Below are positions 1-6,894 of a stretch of 20,165 nt of DNA, piece after piece (the stretch's first letter is position 1; each line of letters opens with the position of its first letter). Made by a program: the position numbers and the translations under genes. The notes beneath the pieces are model-generated. The model had not been told where the DNA came from, did no database searches, and saw only the letters and a list, made by a program, of their open reading frames with translations. The DNA is from a virus: IMG/VR virus record IMGVR_UViG_3300009705_003114, positions 1-20,165 of that record; one strand, given 5' to 3'.

Positions 1-1740
1 ACAACGCCCCTCGAACATGCCGTGACGGTTCTTGAGAACCTCAACAATGACGTCACTCTTTTTGACCCATTCTTCATCAGGGATGGCGCCGGTCTGCTTA
101 CAGATGTTCAGATGTTCAGCCTTCGCTTTGTTCTTCCAAACGCTCATAAACCCGTCAGCTAAATCAGTAATGGCGCCAGAACCTTTGACGTCGAATTTAC
201 CTGGAGCCTTCGCTTCGCTCTCACCCTTACGGGCGTGAGTTACTAGGAATAGGGTGGTCTTGAATGCCAGCTTGAAGTTGACCAGCTTCTCCATTAGGAC
301 TTGCTGACCTTGGTAGTCATCATGGCGAACCAGGTTAGTCATGCTGTCGATAATGAAAACGTCAATGCCGTATCGACGGTATGCATATTCAAATACTTTT
401 AGAAGGTCATCCGGTTTCGGGGTAAGCGTGTCAACGAACAACCAGAGGTTTGGTGATAACCAATCTAGCGTCTTGCCGCGATGTTCTTTTGCCGGTATCC
501 GTTGAGCTGTTGCTTGCCGCATCATTCGCCCGAGCGTGTAGCGCGGTGTCATTTCCATACTGGCGATGAGTACTTTCTTTCCCTGGTTAATGGCGTTGAG
601 CGAGAGCTGGTTTAGCCACATCGATTTACCAGATCCGTTGATGCCTGAGACGCCCCACAATTCGCCTGATCGAAAACGAATATCCTCTTCATCGATCTTG
701 TCCCAACCACTGGCGAATCCGGTCAGTTCACCTTCTGCTGCATCAAAAAAAGCATCGACCTCATCAGCAAAATTCCCTACGTTCTGAAGAGACGAGGGGT
801 CGGTCCACTTAGCGTTTTCGTAGGCATCCTTTAAGATGCTTTTCGCAACGTCCATGCCGTGGTCGATCAGTAGATCGTTGATATCCTTCGCTGGGAAATT
901 GATTCTCATGCATCGTTCGCCCAATCGTTTGGCGATGGTGTCTGCACACTTGTGTCCGGCGTCATCTTGATCGGTCGCTATCACTATCTCAGTGAACAGC
1001 TCTAGATTCTCCCATTCGGTATCAATCCAGTTCATCCCGTTACTTCCCATTGGAAGGGAAAGGGCAGGGAACCCCAGCTCTGTCGCGGCGATATAGTCCA
1101 TCTCACCTTCGACCAGCCAGAGTGTTCGAGAATTCATGGGAAATGTGTGCCAGCCCAGTAGGATCTGCTTTAAATCTTTTTGATGGCATGTCCCAGGATG
1201 GGACTCATAGTTGAGCGGTTTGTTTTTTACAAAAGTCAGCTTTCGGTCTTGGTCAAAGAATCTAAAAACGCAATCAACTCCAGCTCCAAGATCCTCCGTC
1301 TCTAGAATTTTGTACTTCGCGCAGATTTCACCAACGTCTCTGAACCCTCTCTTCTCTAAAAACTTATGAAGCTCACCGGTATTCGATTGCGATGGCACCG
1401 TTGGTTCGTTAACGTTTTTCTGCTTTAAAACTTTGCTGATCTGCCGTGGCGTGTCATCCTTAATTCCGTACCGGCGCTTCAGCCACTCCATCGAATCCTT
1501 GATGGGAATTCCAAGATGCTTACTCACTAAGTCAATGAGGTCTCCACCGTCACCCGACTCGAAGTCTTTCCATTCCCCCGCTTGGGGACCGTCTAAACGA
1601 ATAGACATGCTCTTGCCTTTGTCGCCGTACACATCTCCTATTCGGTAGTTGTTCCCTTCGATGGTGCCGTCCGGTAAAAGCTCGCGGCAAAGTGATCGGG
1701 CATGTTGAGCAACGAGGGTGCTGAGAGTTGCGATTTCCAT
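1..1740 (-). CDS. Phage DNA primase-helicase (Toprim + RecA/DnaB-type helicase), 3' end cut by window edge
   Basis: My reading of the minus strand is open without a stop from the ATG at 1740 to the window edge (580 codons). The N-terminus has the motif WKDF..G.GGDL (57-68), common in phage primases, but no Cys4 zinc finger. The Toprim core shows EGEMD (211-215) and TDQDDAG (256-262), the acidic residues expected to bind Mg2+. The helicase half has Walker A GINGSGKS (366-373), a Walker B-like VFIIDS (461-466), a THARKG loop (501-506) and KNRHGMFEG (570-578), which resembles the arginine-finger region of T7 gp4/DnaB proteins. It should prime and unwind at the phage fork. Its ATG overlaps the upstream stop as TAATG, implying translational coupling to the replication organiser. 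A T7 gp4-like bifunctional protein is the best reading; primase activity without a zinc domain is uncertain. Confidence 0.9.
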   Translation of the reverse strand, partial: MEIATLSTLVAQHARSLCRELLPDGTIEGNNYRIGDVYGDKGKSMSIRLDGPQAGEWKDFESGDGGDLIDLVSKHLGIPIKDSMEWLKRRYGIKDDTPRQISKVLKQKNVNEPTVPSQSNTGELHKFLEKRGFRDVGEICAKYKILETEDLGAGVDCVFRFFDQDRKLTFVKNKPLNYESHPGTCHQKDLKQILLGWHTFPMNSRTLWLVEGEMDYIAATELGFPALSLPMGSNGMNWIDTEWENLELFTEIVIATDQDDAGHKCADTIAKRLGERCMRINFPAKDINDLLIDHGMDVAKSILKDAYENAKWTDPSSLQNVGNFADEVDAFFDAAEGELTGFASGWDKIDEEDIRFRSGELWGVSGINGSGKSMWLNQLSLNAINQGKKVLIASMEMTPRYTLGRMMRQATAQRIPAKEHRGKTLDWLSPNLWLFVDTLTPKPDDLLKVFEYAYRRYGIDVFIIDSMTNLVRHDDYQGQQVLMEKLVNFKLAFKTTLFLVTHARKGESEAKAPGKFDVKGSGAITDLADGFMSVWKNKAKAEHLNICKQTGAIPDEEWVKKSDVIVEVLKNRHGMFEGRC

Positions 1741-2477
1741 TACTTAACACCCTCTTCGTAGGTGCTGGCACTGATCAGGTTTTTGATCTGCTCCCAGTGG
1801 GGTTGGATACTTTTCCAATCCTTGCTGTTTGCAATCGCGACTGCTTGCTCGAAGTTTTTAAGACCGGCGTCTCTCAGGATCTGGAATTGTGCGTGGGCAT
1901 TTTTGACTTGCCGCGAGGAGATTTTCTTAGTCGTTGTCTTGCCGGTAAGCCAATCGGTCCACGGCTTTAGAGGAACCCTATCAGGGCAAAGGGTTACTGC
2001 GTCAGACAGGTTGATGTAACCCGTGATATCGGCGATGTCCTTTTTTCTTTCTTTAGTCTTTAGTTTTTCTTTTAAAGATTTAGTACTTCTTTGGTCACAA
2101 GATTTGCGATCCTTGTTTTTGCGATCTTCAAAAATGCGATCCCTAATTTTGCGATCTTCACCGAAGTCATGTGGTGTATCGGTCACGATCCAATCCCAAA
2201 TGTGACCACGATCTTTCCTATAAACACGCTTGAGATAACCTTCGCTTTCAAGCAGGGTGGTGATCTTGGTAACCTTGTTGGGTGATATGGACCAGTGCGC
2301 TGCCATCTGCTTTCCACAGACTTGCCAATCCTCTTGATGGCTCAGTAGATAGGCTAAGATGCCCAGCCCTTCTGCTGTGAGGTTGTCTGCTCGACTGTTC
2401 GGATCGGTGCTGTTACCTCGAATGAGGTTGTTCGGAAGTACGGTGAAATCACGTTTGTGGTTGCTTTTAAAAATCAT
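1740..2477 (-). CDS. Winged-helix phage replication organiser / DnaT- or O-like protein
   Basis: This 245-residue protein has an N-terminal winged-helix region (about 30-100) of the kind found in phage replication initiators: an F..LPNNLIR start, then GLGILAYLLSHQEDW, a recognition-helix segment and a wing ending WDWIVTD. A very basic middle (105-145) contains D-R pairs every five residues, encoded by the iterons at 2103-2160. The C-terminal third (about 165-235) resembles the DnaT/helicase-loader tail found in such proteins. The start has CAAGGAG at 2484-2490, six bases upstream. It probably binds the origin within its own gene and loads the primase-helicase, whose start codon overlaps its stop. 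By analogy with lambda O, initiator and origin travel together. The family is recognised by pattern only, so the exact name is uncertain. Confidence 0.75.
   Translation of the reverse strand: MIFKSNHKRDFTVLPNNLIRGNSTDPNSRADNLTAEGLGILAYLLSHQEDWQVCGKQMAAHWSISPNKVTKITTLLESEGYLKRVYRKDRGHIWDWIVTDTPHDFGEDRKIRDRIFEDRKNKDRKSCDQRSTKSLKEKLKTKERKKDIADITGYINLSDAVTLCPDRVPLKPWTDWLTGKTTTKKISSRQVKNAHAQFQILRDAGLKNFEQAVAIANSKDWKSIQPHWEQIKNLISASTYEEGVK
2040..2160. other. Candidate replication origin: four 15-bp iterons plus T-rich tract inside the initiator gene
   Basis: The hexamer GCGATC occurs at 2106, 2121, 2136 and 2151, exactly 15 bp apart, usually after TTTT or AAAAT. Each copy contains a GATC Dam site. 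Directly beside them, at about 2040-2092, lies a strongly T-rich, easily melted tract on the plus strand. Iterons within the initiator gene next to an AT-rich block is the lambda O/ori arrangement. The spacing also equals five codons, so a protein-level repeat could contribute. Calling it an origin is inference. Confidence 0.5.
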
Positions 2478-2654
2478 TCATCACTCCTTGATAAGACCAA
2501 CTGTGTCAGATGATCTAGTTCAATGCAAGCAACGCAACCAAAAGATTGAGTTAGCGTCAATCTGTCGAAAAAATAGGAGGTTTATCCGAAAAGAGTGTTA
2601 AATCGAGTTACATAGTGCTAGTTTTCGCAAGGATACAAAAACAAGGAGGTGTGT
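2478..2654. promoter_or_regulatory. Divergent control region with operator-like dyad
   Basis: This spacer separates the minus-strand replication genes from the plus-strand repressor operon. It contains the perfect dyad AGATTGA-7 nt-TCAATCT at 2543-2563. A possible plus-strand promoter overlaps it (TTGAGT at 2546-2551, 17-bp spacer, AAAAAT at 2569-2574; a weak -10). A run of GCAA repeats lies at 2524-2538. The dyad is placed to let a dimeric repressor control its own transcription and possibly the divergent operon. No convincing minus-strand -10 was found. An AGGAGG at 2575-2580 has no start codon at a usable distance. Confidence 0.45.
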
Positions 2655-3149
2655 ATGAACACAACAGGAGGATCTAACGCGACCAACGACGTAAAGAAGC
2701 GTCGAGCGAAGTGGTTAGACCAAAAGCTTACTGATCATGGTTACCAGCGGTATGGACGAGCCACAGAAATCAGTAAAACTTTGAGCTGTGGGATGTCATC
2801 AATACAAGGCTGGATGCGTGGAAGTTTGCCGCGAGACCTTGAGCTGGCTCACAAATTCTGCAAACAGTACAAGCTCGATTTAGTTGAGTGGATTAGCCTA
2901 GAGCAAAGCGAATTCGGAAGTAACTCTCCAAAATTGGAGGAGATGCAGACTGTCGTTGACGCCGTTCTTCAGTCAAAAGAATTTGAGGAATCACTAACCA
3001 CTTTAGAGCGACCGCATCCGCTAAACTCAGTTACGTTTGTGAAAGTATTTCAAATAATTCTTAAAAGTTTAAGAGAACCTGGCTCTAGCGCAGTGGATAG
3101 TCTTGATTTTATCCACAGCTACGTCGAATCGGAAAGGGCTATAAATTAA
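2655..3149 (+). CDS. HTH transcriptional regulator, candidate phage repressor
   Basis: This 164-residue protein has a basic N-terminus and a helix-turn-helix-like segment at about 36-66 (RATEISKTLSCGMSSIQGWM followed by a basic turn and AHKFCKQY), resembling XRE/Cro-CI-type DNA-binding helices. The C-terminal half is acidic and helical. I see no S24 LexA-type Ser/Lys protease domain, so RecA-stimulated self-cleavage is not expected. I chose the ATG at 2655: AAGGAGG at 2643-2649 lies five bases upstream, whereas the in-frame GTG at 2649 falls inside that Shine-Dalgarno. It is first in the plus-strand operon and its promoter region carries a dyad operator. It is probably the lysogeny repressor, but it could equally be a Cro-like or CII-like switch protein. 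Confidence 0.6.
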   Translation: MNTTGGSNATNDVKKRRAKWLDQKLTDHGYQRYGRATEISKTLSCGMSSIQGWMRGSLPRDLELAHKFCKQYKLDLVEWISLEQSEFGSNSPKLEEMQTVVDAVLQSKEFEESLTTLERPHPLNSVTFVKVFQIILKSLREPGSSAVDSLDFIHSYVESERAIN

Positions 3150-3161
3150 TGGAGTAATCTA

Positions 3162-3830
3162 ATGTCAGAAGTTGGTGAAGGCGCTTTGTCAGACAGTATC
3201 ATCCTTGAAAAATTACAAGAATTTCTCGGGAATCAAGAGGCAGAAACCAGTAAGAACATTCAAGAGGAGACCATAACGATATTTGAAAGCATTAATAACT
3301 CTCTAGCAACAGGCTGGAGCCTTCTCGATGACGATTTCGAGATATGCATGATGTCCTCCAACGCCAAAGACAAGTTTACGAAGAGTTTTCCTGGCATAGA
3401 TTTTAATAACGTAGAAAACATGTCAATGAACACGTTTCAGTTTGCGGACCCTCGCCTGTTGAAAATTTACAAGGCTCAGTGGGGCAAGGTCAGAGCTACC
3501 GGCAATCAAACTTATTGTCGATTCTCGCACAAAGGAGTTGAGCTTTTCTCACACATGTTTCCCTTTAATTGGCACGTTTTCCCCGAAGGTACTCGCACTA
3601 AGGAATTTACTGATAGCATCAATCGCCTCAACGCAGCGTTTGATGAGGTTGGCTTTGTCAGATACGGAAGAAACACCCATTTAAAATATGGCGACCGAAT
3701 GGAGAAATGCGTCATGCACTCTGTCTCTAGGCACCCCACTTTGGGGATAAACGAAGAGGGACTCAATAAAAGCTCACATGAAGTACTCTCGCGTCGAAAT
3801 GTACCTGACAGGACTAACGTAGTCGCCTAG
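3162..3830 (+). CDS. Unknown protein with possible PAS-like sensor fold
   Basis: This 222-residue protein follows the repressor-like gene by 12 bases, with GGAG at 3151-3154 before the ATG, so the two are probably co-transcribed. Residues about 1-45 look coiled-coil-forming. Residues about 48-140 run as ATGWSLLDDDFEICMMSSNA, then helices, then a second strand region ending HKGVELFSHMFPFNWH, which loosely follows the strand-helix-strand order of PAS domains. No HTH, kinase or cyclase output domain is visible. If it is a PAS protein it could modulate the repressor, but that is inference from pattern and position. The 3' flank (3843-3866) holds an imperfect AACC/GGTT dyad without a T-run, so I do not call a terminator. 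Confidence 0.5.
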   Translation: MSEVGEGALSDSIILEKLQEFLGNQEAETSKNIQEETITIFESINNSLATGWSLLDDDFEICMMSSNAKDKFTKSFPGIDFNNVENMSMNTFQFADPRLLKIYKAQWGKVRATGNQTYCRFSHKGVELFSHMFPFNWHVFPEGTRTKEFTDSINRLNAAFDEVGFVRYGRNTHLKYGDRMEKCVMHSVSRHPTLGINEEGLNKSSHEVLSRRNVPDRTNVVA

Positions 3831-3868
3831 ATGAAATGAATCTTTTAACCCAAAGTGGTTTAAAGATG

Positions 3869-3897
3869 TTGTCAAGGCGTTAAAAGCATGAGATAGT
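3869..3897 (+). promoter_or_regulatory. Candidate promoter for the recombination genes
   Basis: TTGTCA at 3869-3874 and GATAGT at 3892-3897 are separated by exactly 17 bp (5/6 and 4/6 matches to sigma70 consensus), 26 bp before the Sak-like start codon. This lies in the only sizeable gap (93 bp) within the operon, so an internal promoter is plausible. AAGGAG at 3908-3913 serves the ATG at 3924. Confidence 0.4.
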
Positions 3898-3923
3898 CAC
3901 TCTACTCAAGGAGAGACTGTTAA

Positions 3924-4607
3924 ATGAACGATAAAACTATATCAAAGTCCCAACTCTGGGCTATCTACGACAAAGTAAAAATTCCTGCGAAGCTAGAAAC
4001 TGAAGGCGACATCCAATACGTCAATTGGATGGATACTTTCGTGACCGCACAAAACCCTAATGCCAAAACCACTCTCGACATCAACTGGGAATACATCACA
4101 GATGATCAGGGCAGTGATGCTTGGTTCTTTCCAGATGGCACGGCGGAAGTAAAACTGCACATCAACGTGTCCGGTATAACTCACCAAGCTTCGTTACCTG
4201 TGATGAATAGTCAGTACGAGGCTATCGTTAATCCAAATGCGACCGATATCAACAAATCTAAAATGCGAGTTAGGTGCAAAGCACTGGGCGAACTTGGTTT
4301 GTTCTGGAGACTGTGGTCGCAGGAGTATCAACAAAGCAAACCAACGAACAACGTTGTCTCTCTGGTCCCCGCGAACGATGAAGTAGTTGTCGAATTAACT
4401 GACGCTGAAAAGCTAAAAGCCTACATGGAAGGGGTTCTCGCAGCGGCAAAGGCAGACCCTCCACTGACTTGGAACGGGCTTGAAGTGAAGATTACGAAGA
4501 TTCAAAAGGGCTTGGAGAATCGCGGTCTCGTTGATAAAAACTTTAAGCGGCGAATGGACAAGTTTCGCAAAGACATGGCTCCACTCATGGAGGCTAAAAA
4601 TGTTTAA
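3924..4607 (+). CDS. Sak-family (DUF1071-type) single-strand annealing protein
   Basis: This 227-residue protein matches the layout of the DUF1071/Sak single-strand annealing family. It shows a VNWMDTF segment (33-39), a central sheet region including GITHQASLPVMNSQYEAI, then NPNATDINKSKMRVRCKAL and a hydrophobic helix ending LFWRLWSQEY (about 103-137). These phage recombinases anneal complementary single strands bound by SSB, as Red-beta, Erf and RecT do. A 5'-3' exonuclease overlapping its stop codon and an SSB-like gene downstream complete a recombination cassette. The C-terminal 70 residues are basic and helical and may contact DNA or SSB. The annotation rests on family pattern and gene order, both of which agree. 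Confidence 0.75.
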   Translation: MNDKTISKSQLWAIYDKVKIPAKLETEGDIQYVNWMDTFVTAQNPNAKTTLDINWEYITDDQGSDAWFFPDGTAEVKLHINVSGITHQASLPVMNSQYEAIVNPNATDINKSKMRVRCKALGELGLFWRLWSQEYQQSKPTNNVVSLVPANDEVVVELTDAEKLKAYMEGVLAAAKADPPLTWNGLEVKITKIQKGLENRGLVDKNFKRRMDKFRKDMAPLMEAKNV

Positions 4608-5133
4608 GCAAGGCGAACCAGGTTGGCTCATTGAACGAGCCGGTAAAATTAACTCTTCAAACTGCGCTGCGTTCGAACGTCAGCATAAGTTTTCCAAGCC
4701 ACTGGATGTGGTGCGAGAATCAGTACGCGCATTGTCTGGCGCCGAATCCGAATTTAAGGGCAACCAGTTCACCGATTGGGGAACGAAGCACGAACCTATC
4801 GCTATCGACAGATTCGAGCGACTCACAGGCTTAGTGGTTGAGCCTACTGGTTCAATAGCACATCCAGATTACCCCTTCCTTCGAGCCTCACCTGACGGGC
4901 TGATAGGTCTAGACGCCTGTATCGAAATCAAGTGTCCCTTCAACGGTCACGGAAAAGGAAAGACTTACAGTATCAAAGATCCAGCTAAGACCATGTACCT
5001 CTGGCAAATCAGGATGCAGCTAGAGGTCTTGGACCTCGATGTCTGTCACTACTTTTGCTACATCAGTGAAGACGTCTTTAAGCACGAAGAGGTTGTTCGC
5101 GGCGAGTATTTTTCTCACGAAATTCAAGGATAA
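4600..5133 (+). CDS. YqaJ/lambda-type viral recombinase exonuclease
   Basis: This 177-residue nuclease is of the YqaJ/lambda-exo branch of the PD-(D/E)XK superfamily. GTKHEP (61-66) holds the conserved Glu65. SPDG (98-101) supplies Asp99, and EIK at 109-111 is the E-x-K catalytic pair. Q136 and Q140 in WQIRMQLEV match the conserved motif-IV Gln pattern. It should resect duplex ends to make 3' single strands for the annealing protein. I start it at the ATG at 4600: GGAGG precedes it at 4589-4593 and it overlaps the Sak-like stop by 8 nt, typical of coupling. An in-frame ATG at 4531 would lie deep inside the upstream gene. The protein is shorter than lambda exonuclease (226), mainly at the ends, and the catalytic set looks complete. 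Confidence 0.88.
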   Translation: MFKQGEPGWLIERAGKINSSNCAAFERQHKFSKPLDVVRESVRALSGAESEFKGNQFTDWGTKHEPIAIDRFERLTGLVVEPTGSIAHPDYPFLRASPDGLIGLDACIEIKCPFNGHGKGKTYSIKDPAKTMYLWQIRMQLEVLDLDVCHYFCYISEDVFKHEEVVRGEYFSHEIQG

Positions 5134-5136
5134 GAA

Positions 5137-5433
5137 ATGAAACATGTTTATGGAGCAAAACGTTTGCGCGTTTTTCATGCAGCACAACAAGCGATTGATC
5201 ACGATCAACCAGAATCTTTAAGCGGTCAGCTAATGGTGATTGGTGTATTAGTTGCTAACACAGAGGAGGTGGAAGGACATCTTATTATGCACCCCAAATT
5301 GAAGAATAGTGGGGCGACGATAGGCTTAGATTTCGTTGACGTAATGAAAGATGTCTCACAGCTTGTTGAAAAAAAGTACGACGATGCGGTGCGCTCATGG
5401 AAAAAATCTGTGGCGTCAGGATACGCAAGTTGA
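5137..5433 (+). CDS. Small hypothetical protein in the recombination cassette
   Basis: This 98-residue protein starts three bases after the exonuclease stop, with AAGGA at 5126-5130 six bases before the ATG. It has a basic N-terminus, a hydrophobic stretch LMVIGVLVAN (about 32-41) too short and too mixed for a clear membrane span, and a charged helical C-terminus. I do not recognise the family. Its last 37 bases overlap the next reading frame, and a run of A's (5401-5406) lies in the overlap. Its place in a tightly packed operon supports its being real; a role accessory to recombination or host takeover is only a guess. Confidence 0.6.
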   Translation: MKHVYGAKRLRVFHAAQQAIDHDQPESLSGQLMVIGVLVANTEEVEGHLIMHPKLKNSGATIGLDFVDVMKDVSQLVEKKYDDAVRSWKKSVASGYAS

Positions 5434-5951
5434 GCTGGCTTCATCAAAAAGTGTCTGGTTCTTTCTTGCCCCAGCCCCGCGATGGTGAGATCCGTCGTGT
5501 CGATCTATTTCAAGCGTGGCACAACTTCATTCACTCCGAGCATCAGGATCCTGAGCTTAGAAAAAAATACTTAGATCCCAAGGATCATTGTCACAGAGTT
5601 GATGGTGATGCTGCTCTTGATGAGCTGTACACCAAATGGAAACGAAAGGCTGCACTCGAAGCCGATATCGAAGAAAAGAGCGGGACGCAGATTCAAGGAT
5701 TGGAAACAGTCACCAAAGAGATCAGCGATCTAAAAAATAAACTGAAAGCGAATCACAGCAAAAACATTACCAATGGCAAGTTGAAGGTACACATCGCCAT
5801 CAACAAACCGTCATTCGATTTCAAGGCTGCGTTCGAAGCCATTGGCGGTAAAGAACGGATTAAAGATTTGGGGTTGGACGCAACAAAGTTCGACAAAAAA
5901 AGTGTGAAGCAAGTAACGAAAATTGAATTGGAGGAAATAACGAATGGCTAA
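5397..5951 (+). CDS. Hypothetical charged helical protein, start uncertain
   Basis: This frame encodes up to 184 residues. About 85-125 is a heptad-like charged segment (coiled coil likely), followed by a compact C-terminal part (HIAINKPSFDFKAAFEAIGG onward). No family is recognised. The ATG at 5397 has no good ribosome binding site and lies inside the previous gene. A TTG at 5430 that overlaps the previous stop has AGGA eight bases upstream, and a GTG lies at 5451. I keep the longest form but regard 5430 as equally likely. Its end overlaps the SSB-like start by 8 bases. A -1 frameshift joining it to the previous frame is possible but unproven. Confidence 0.6.
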   Translation: MEKICGVRIRKLSWLHQKVSGSFLPQPRDGEIRRVDLFQAWHNFIHSEHQDPELRKKYLDPKDHCHRVDGDAALDELYTKWKRKAALEADIEEKSGTQIQGLETVTKEISDLKNKLKANHSKNITNGKLKVHIAINKPSFDFKAAFEAIGGKERIKDLGLDATKFDKKSVKQVTKIELEEITNG

Positions 5952-6360
5952 TTTTGAAATACATGGTGGCAACGGTCGGTTATACCCTATCACTCCTGCT
6001 GACAAGGCAAAGGAGAAAGCTAGGATGGAAGCTAAGGGCGCTGAGATTGGTGCTGATTGGCTACAAACTCAAGCGGCGCCTGACTACGATGGTTATTTTA
6101 ACGTCGATGCAACCTTCATCGAATACCTGAGCCAGGGTGTCGCTGTAAGCGAGTCAGGTGTAGCTCGAATGAACGTCAAGGGGTACAAGTCTAAGAAGTT
6201 GGACGGTACTCCACAGTTGAACGTACAGGAACACTGGATAAAAGAAGTCGGCACTTATAAGAAATTCAAAGACACTAATCAGACCGTCACATCGGCGCCA
6301 GAAAGTTTTGGTGAGGCACCAGCCGATCCATTTGAAGATGATGAAGACATTCCATTCTAA
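5944..6360 (+). CDS. Phage single-stranded DNA-binding protein (SSB-like)
   Basis: This 138-residue protein ends in the acidic tip DPFEDDEDIPF, an excellent match to the SSB C-terminal peptide that recruits replication and repair partners. Residues about 50-110 (YFNVDATFIEYL, then VARMNVKGYKSKKLDG, then LNVQEHWIKEVGTYK) fit an OB-fold-like strand pattern. The N-terminal 40 residues are charged and helical, unlike standard SSB, so it may be a divergent phage SSB. GGAGG at 5930-5934 precedes the ATG, which overlaps the previous gene's end by 8 bases. It would coat single strands made by the exonuclease and supply substrate for the Sak-like annealer. Confidence 0.75.
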   Translation: MANFEIHGGNGRLYPITPADKAKEKARMEAKGAEIGADWLQTQAAPDYDGYFNVDATFIEYLSQGVAVSESGVARMNVKGYKSKKLDGTPQLNVQEHWIKEVGTYKKFKDTNQTVTSAPESFGEAPADPFEDDEDIPF

Positions 6361-6369
6361 AGGAGCTAG

Positions 6370-6762
6370 ATGAGCTTACGAATAACCCGAGCAGCGAATA
6401 CCCGAATCTATCTAGGGGAACATCTTGACCGAGCTGATATGGAAGCGACAGCTACCGACACAGTTTGGGTTCGAAAGGTGGAGAACCTGGAGCGACAAAG
6501 CGCACTAATCAACATAAGAAATATCGAAGGGGTGACCGAGGCAAGCATCGGGATCGAAGAGACGCTGGAAATCAGAGATGGCGTAAGCGTAAAGCTAAAA
6601 GGGATCAGTGAATCGTGGGCTACGGCAGTGCCGTACTGCAACCTCTGCCAACGAGGTGATCGATCACAAAAGAAACGGTTGATAGCTCAAGCAAAAGTAG
6701 AGATATCAGCTCCGAAAAATGTGCAGATATTTAGGGATGACATCATCTCAACTAAAAAATAA
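6370..6762 (+). CDS. Expanded CsrA/RsmA-like RNA-binding protein
   Basis: This 130-residue protein carries both halves of a CsrA signature. Residues 63-79 (EETLEIRDGVSVKLKGI) follow CsrA GETLMIGDEVTVTVLGV almost position by position. Residues 110-125 (VEISAPKNVQIFRDDI) match CsrA VRIGVNAPKEVAVHREEI, and R122 sits where the RNA-contacting Arg44 lies. The two halves are split by about 29 residues (81-109) containing a CxxC (C90, C93). A second strand-like start, LRITRAANTRIYLG (3-16), resembles CsrA LILTRRVGETLMIG, so an internal duplication is possible. Canonical CsrA is about 60 residues. AGGAG at 6361-6365 precedes the ATG. CsrA binds GGA at ribosome sites and controls translation; here it may act on phage or host mRNAs. 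The homology call is mine by eye. Confidence 0.6.
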   Translation: MSLRITRAANTRIYLGEHLDRADMEATATDTVWVRKVENLERQSALINIRNIEGVTEASIGIEETLEIRDGVSVKLKGISESWATAVPYCNLCQRGDRSQKKRLIAQAKVEISAPKNVQIFRDDIISTKK

Positions 6763-6894
6763 AAGGGGCAACACCCTCCTCGCTAGGCTGGGCTGGCGGT
6801 GCTATGGCACGAACGATACTTGAGAGTTGCCCCGAGGAGATGTGAACTCCTTGCATTTGTCTCTTGTATCGACCCAGACCAACAAGGAGCCGTT
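6763..6894 (+). promoter_or_regulatory. Structured RNA leader with Shine-Dalgarno sequestration
   Basis: The transcript can form an outer 8-bp stem (GGGGCAAC 6765-6772 with GTTGCCCC 6826-6833). It encloses CGCTAG/CTGGCG (6781-6786 with 6793-6798, one G-U) and GTGC/GCAC (6799-6802 with 6807-6810), a three-way-junction shape. Downstream, CTCCTTG (6847-6853) can pair perfectly with CAAGGAG (6883-6889), the ribosome site of the next gene. GGAG at 6836-6839 can instead pair with the same CTCC and free it. CGATAC (6814-6819) and GTATCG (6866-6871) form a further pairing that competes with closing of the outer stem. This looks like a switchable leader; no known riboswitch class is recognised. Confidence 0.45.

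Noticed and set aside
2181-2207. GGTCAC/GTGACC inverted repeat next to the iterons
   Set aside because: Six-base arms over a 15-base loop within coding sequence are compatible with chance; not enough to call an origin element.
4531-4599. Longer exonuclease start
   Set aside because: Would lie inside the Sak-like gene; the ATG at 4600 has GGAGG at proper distance and begins the YqaJ-type domain.
6799-6894. N-terminal extension of the Zn-ribbon frame
   Set aside because: Runs through the paired leader, no ribosome site at 6799; AAGGAG at 6884-6889 supports the GTG at 6895.
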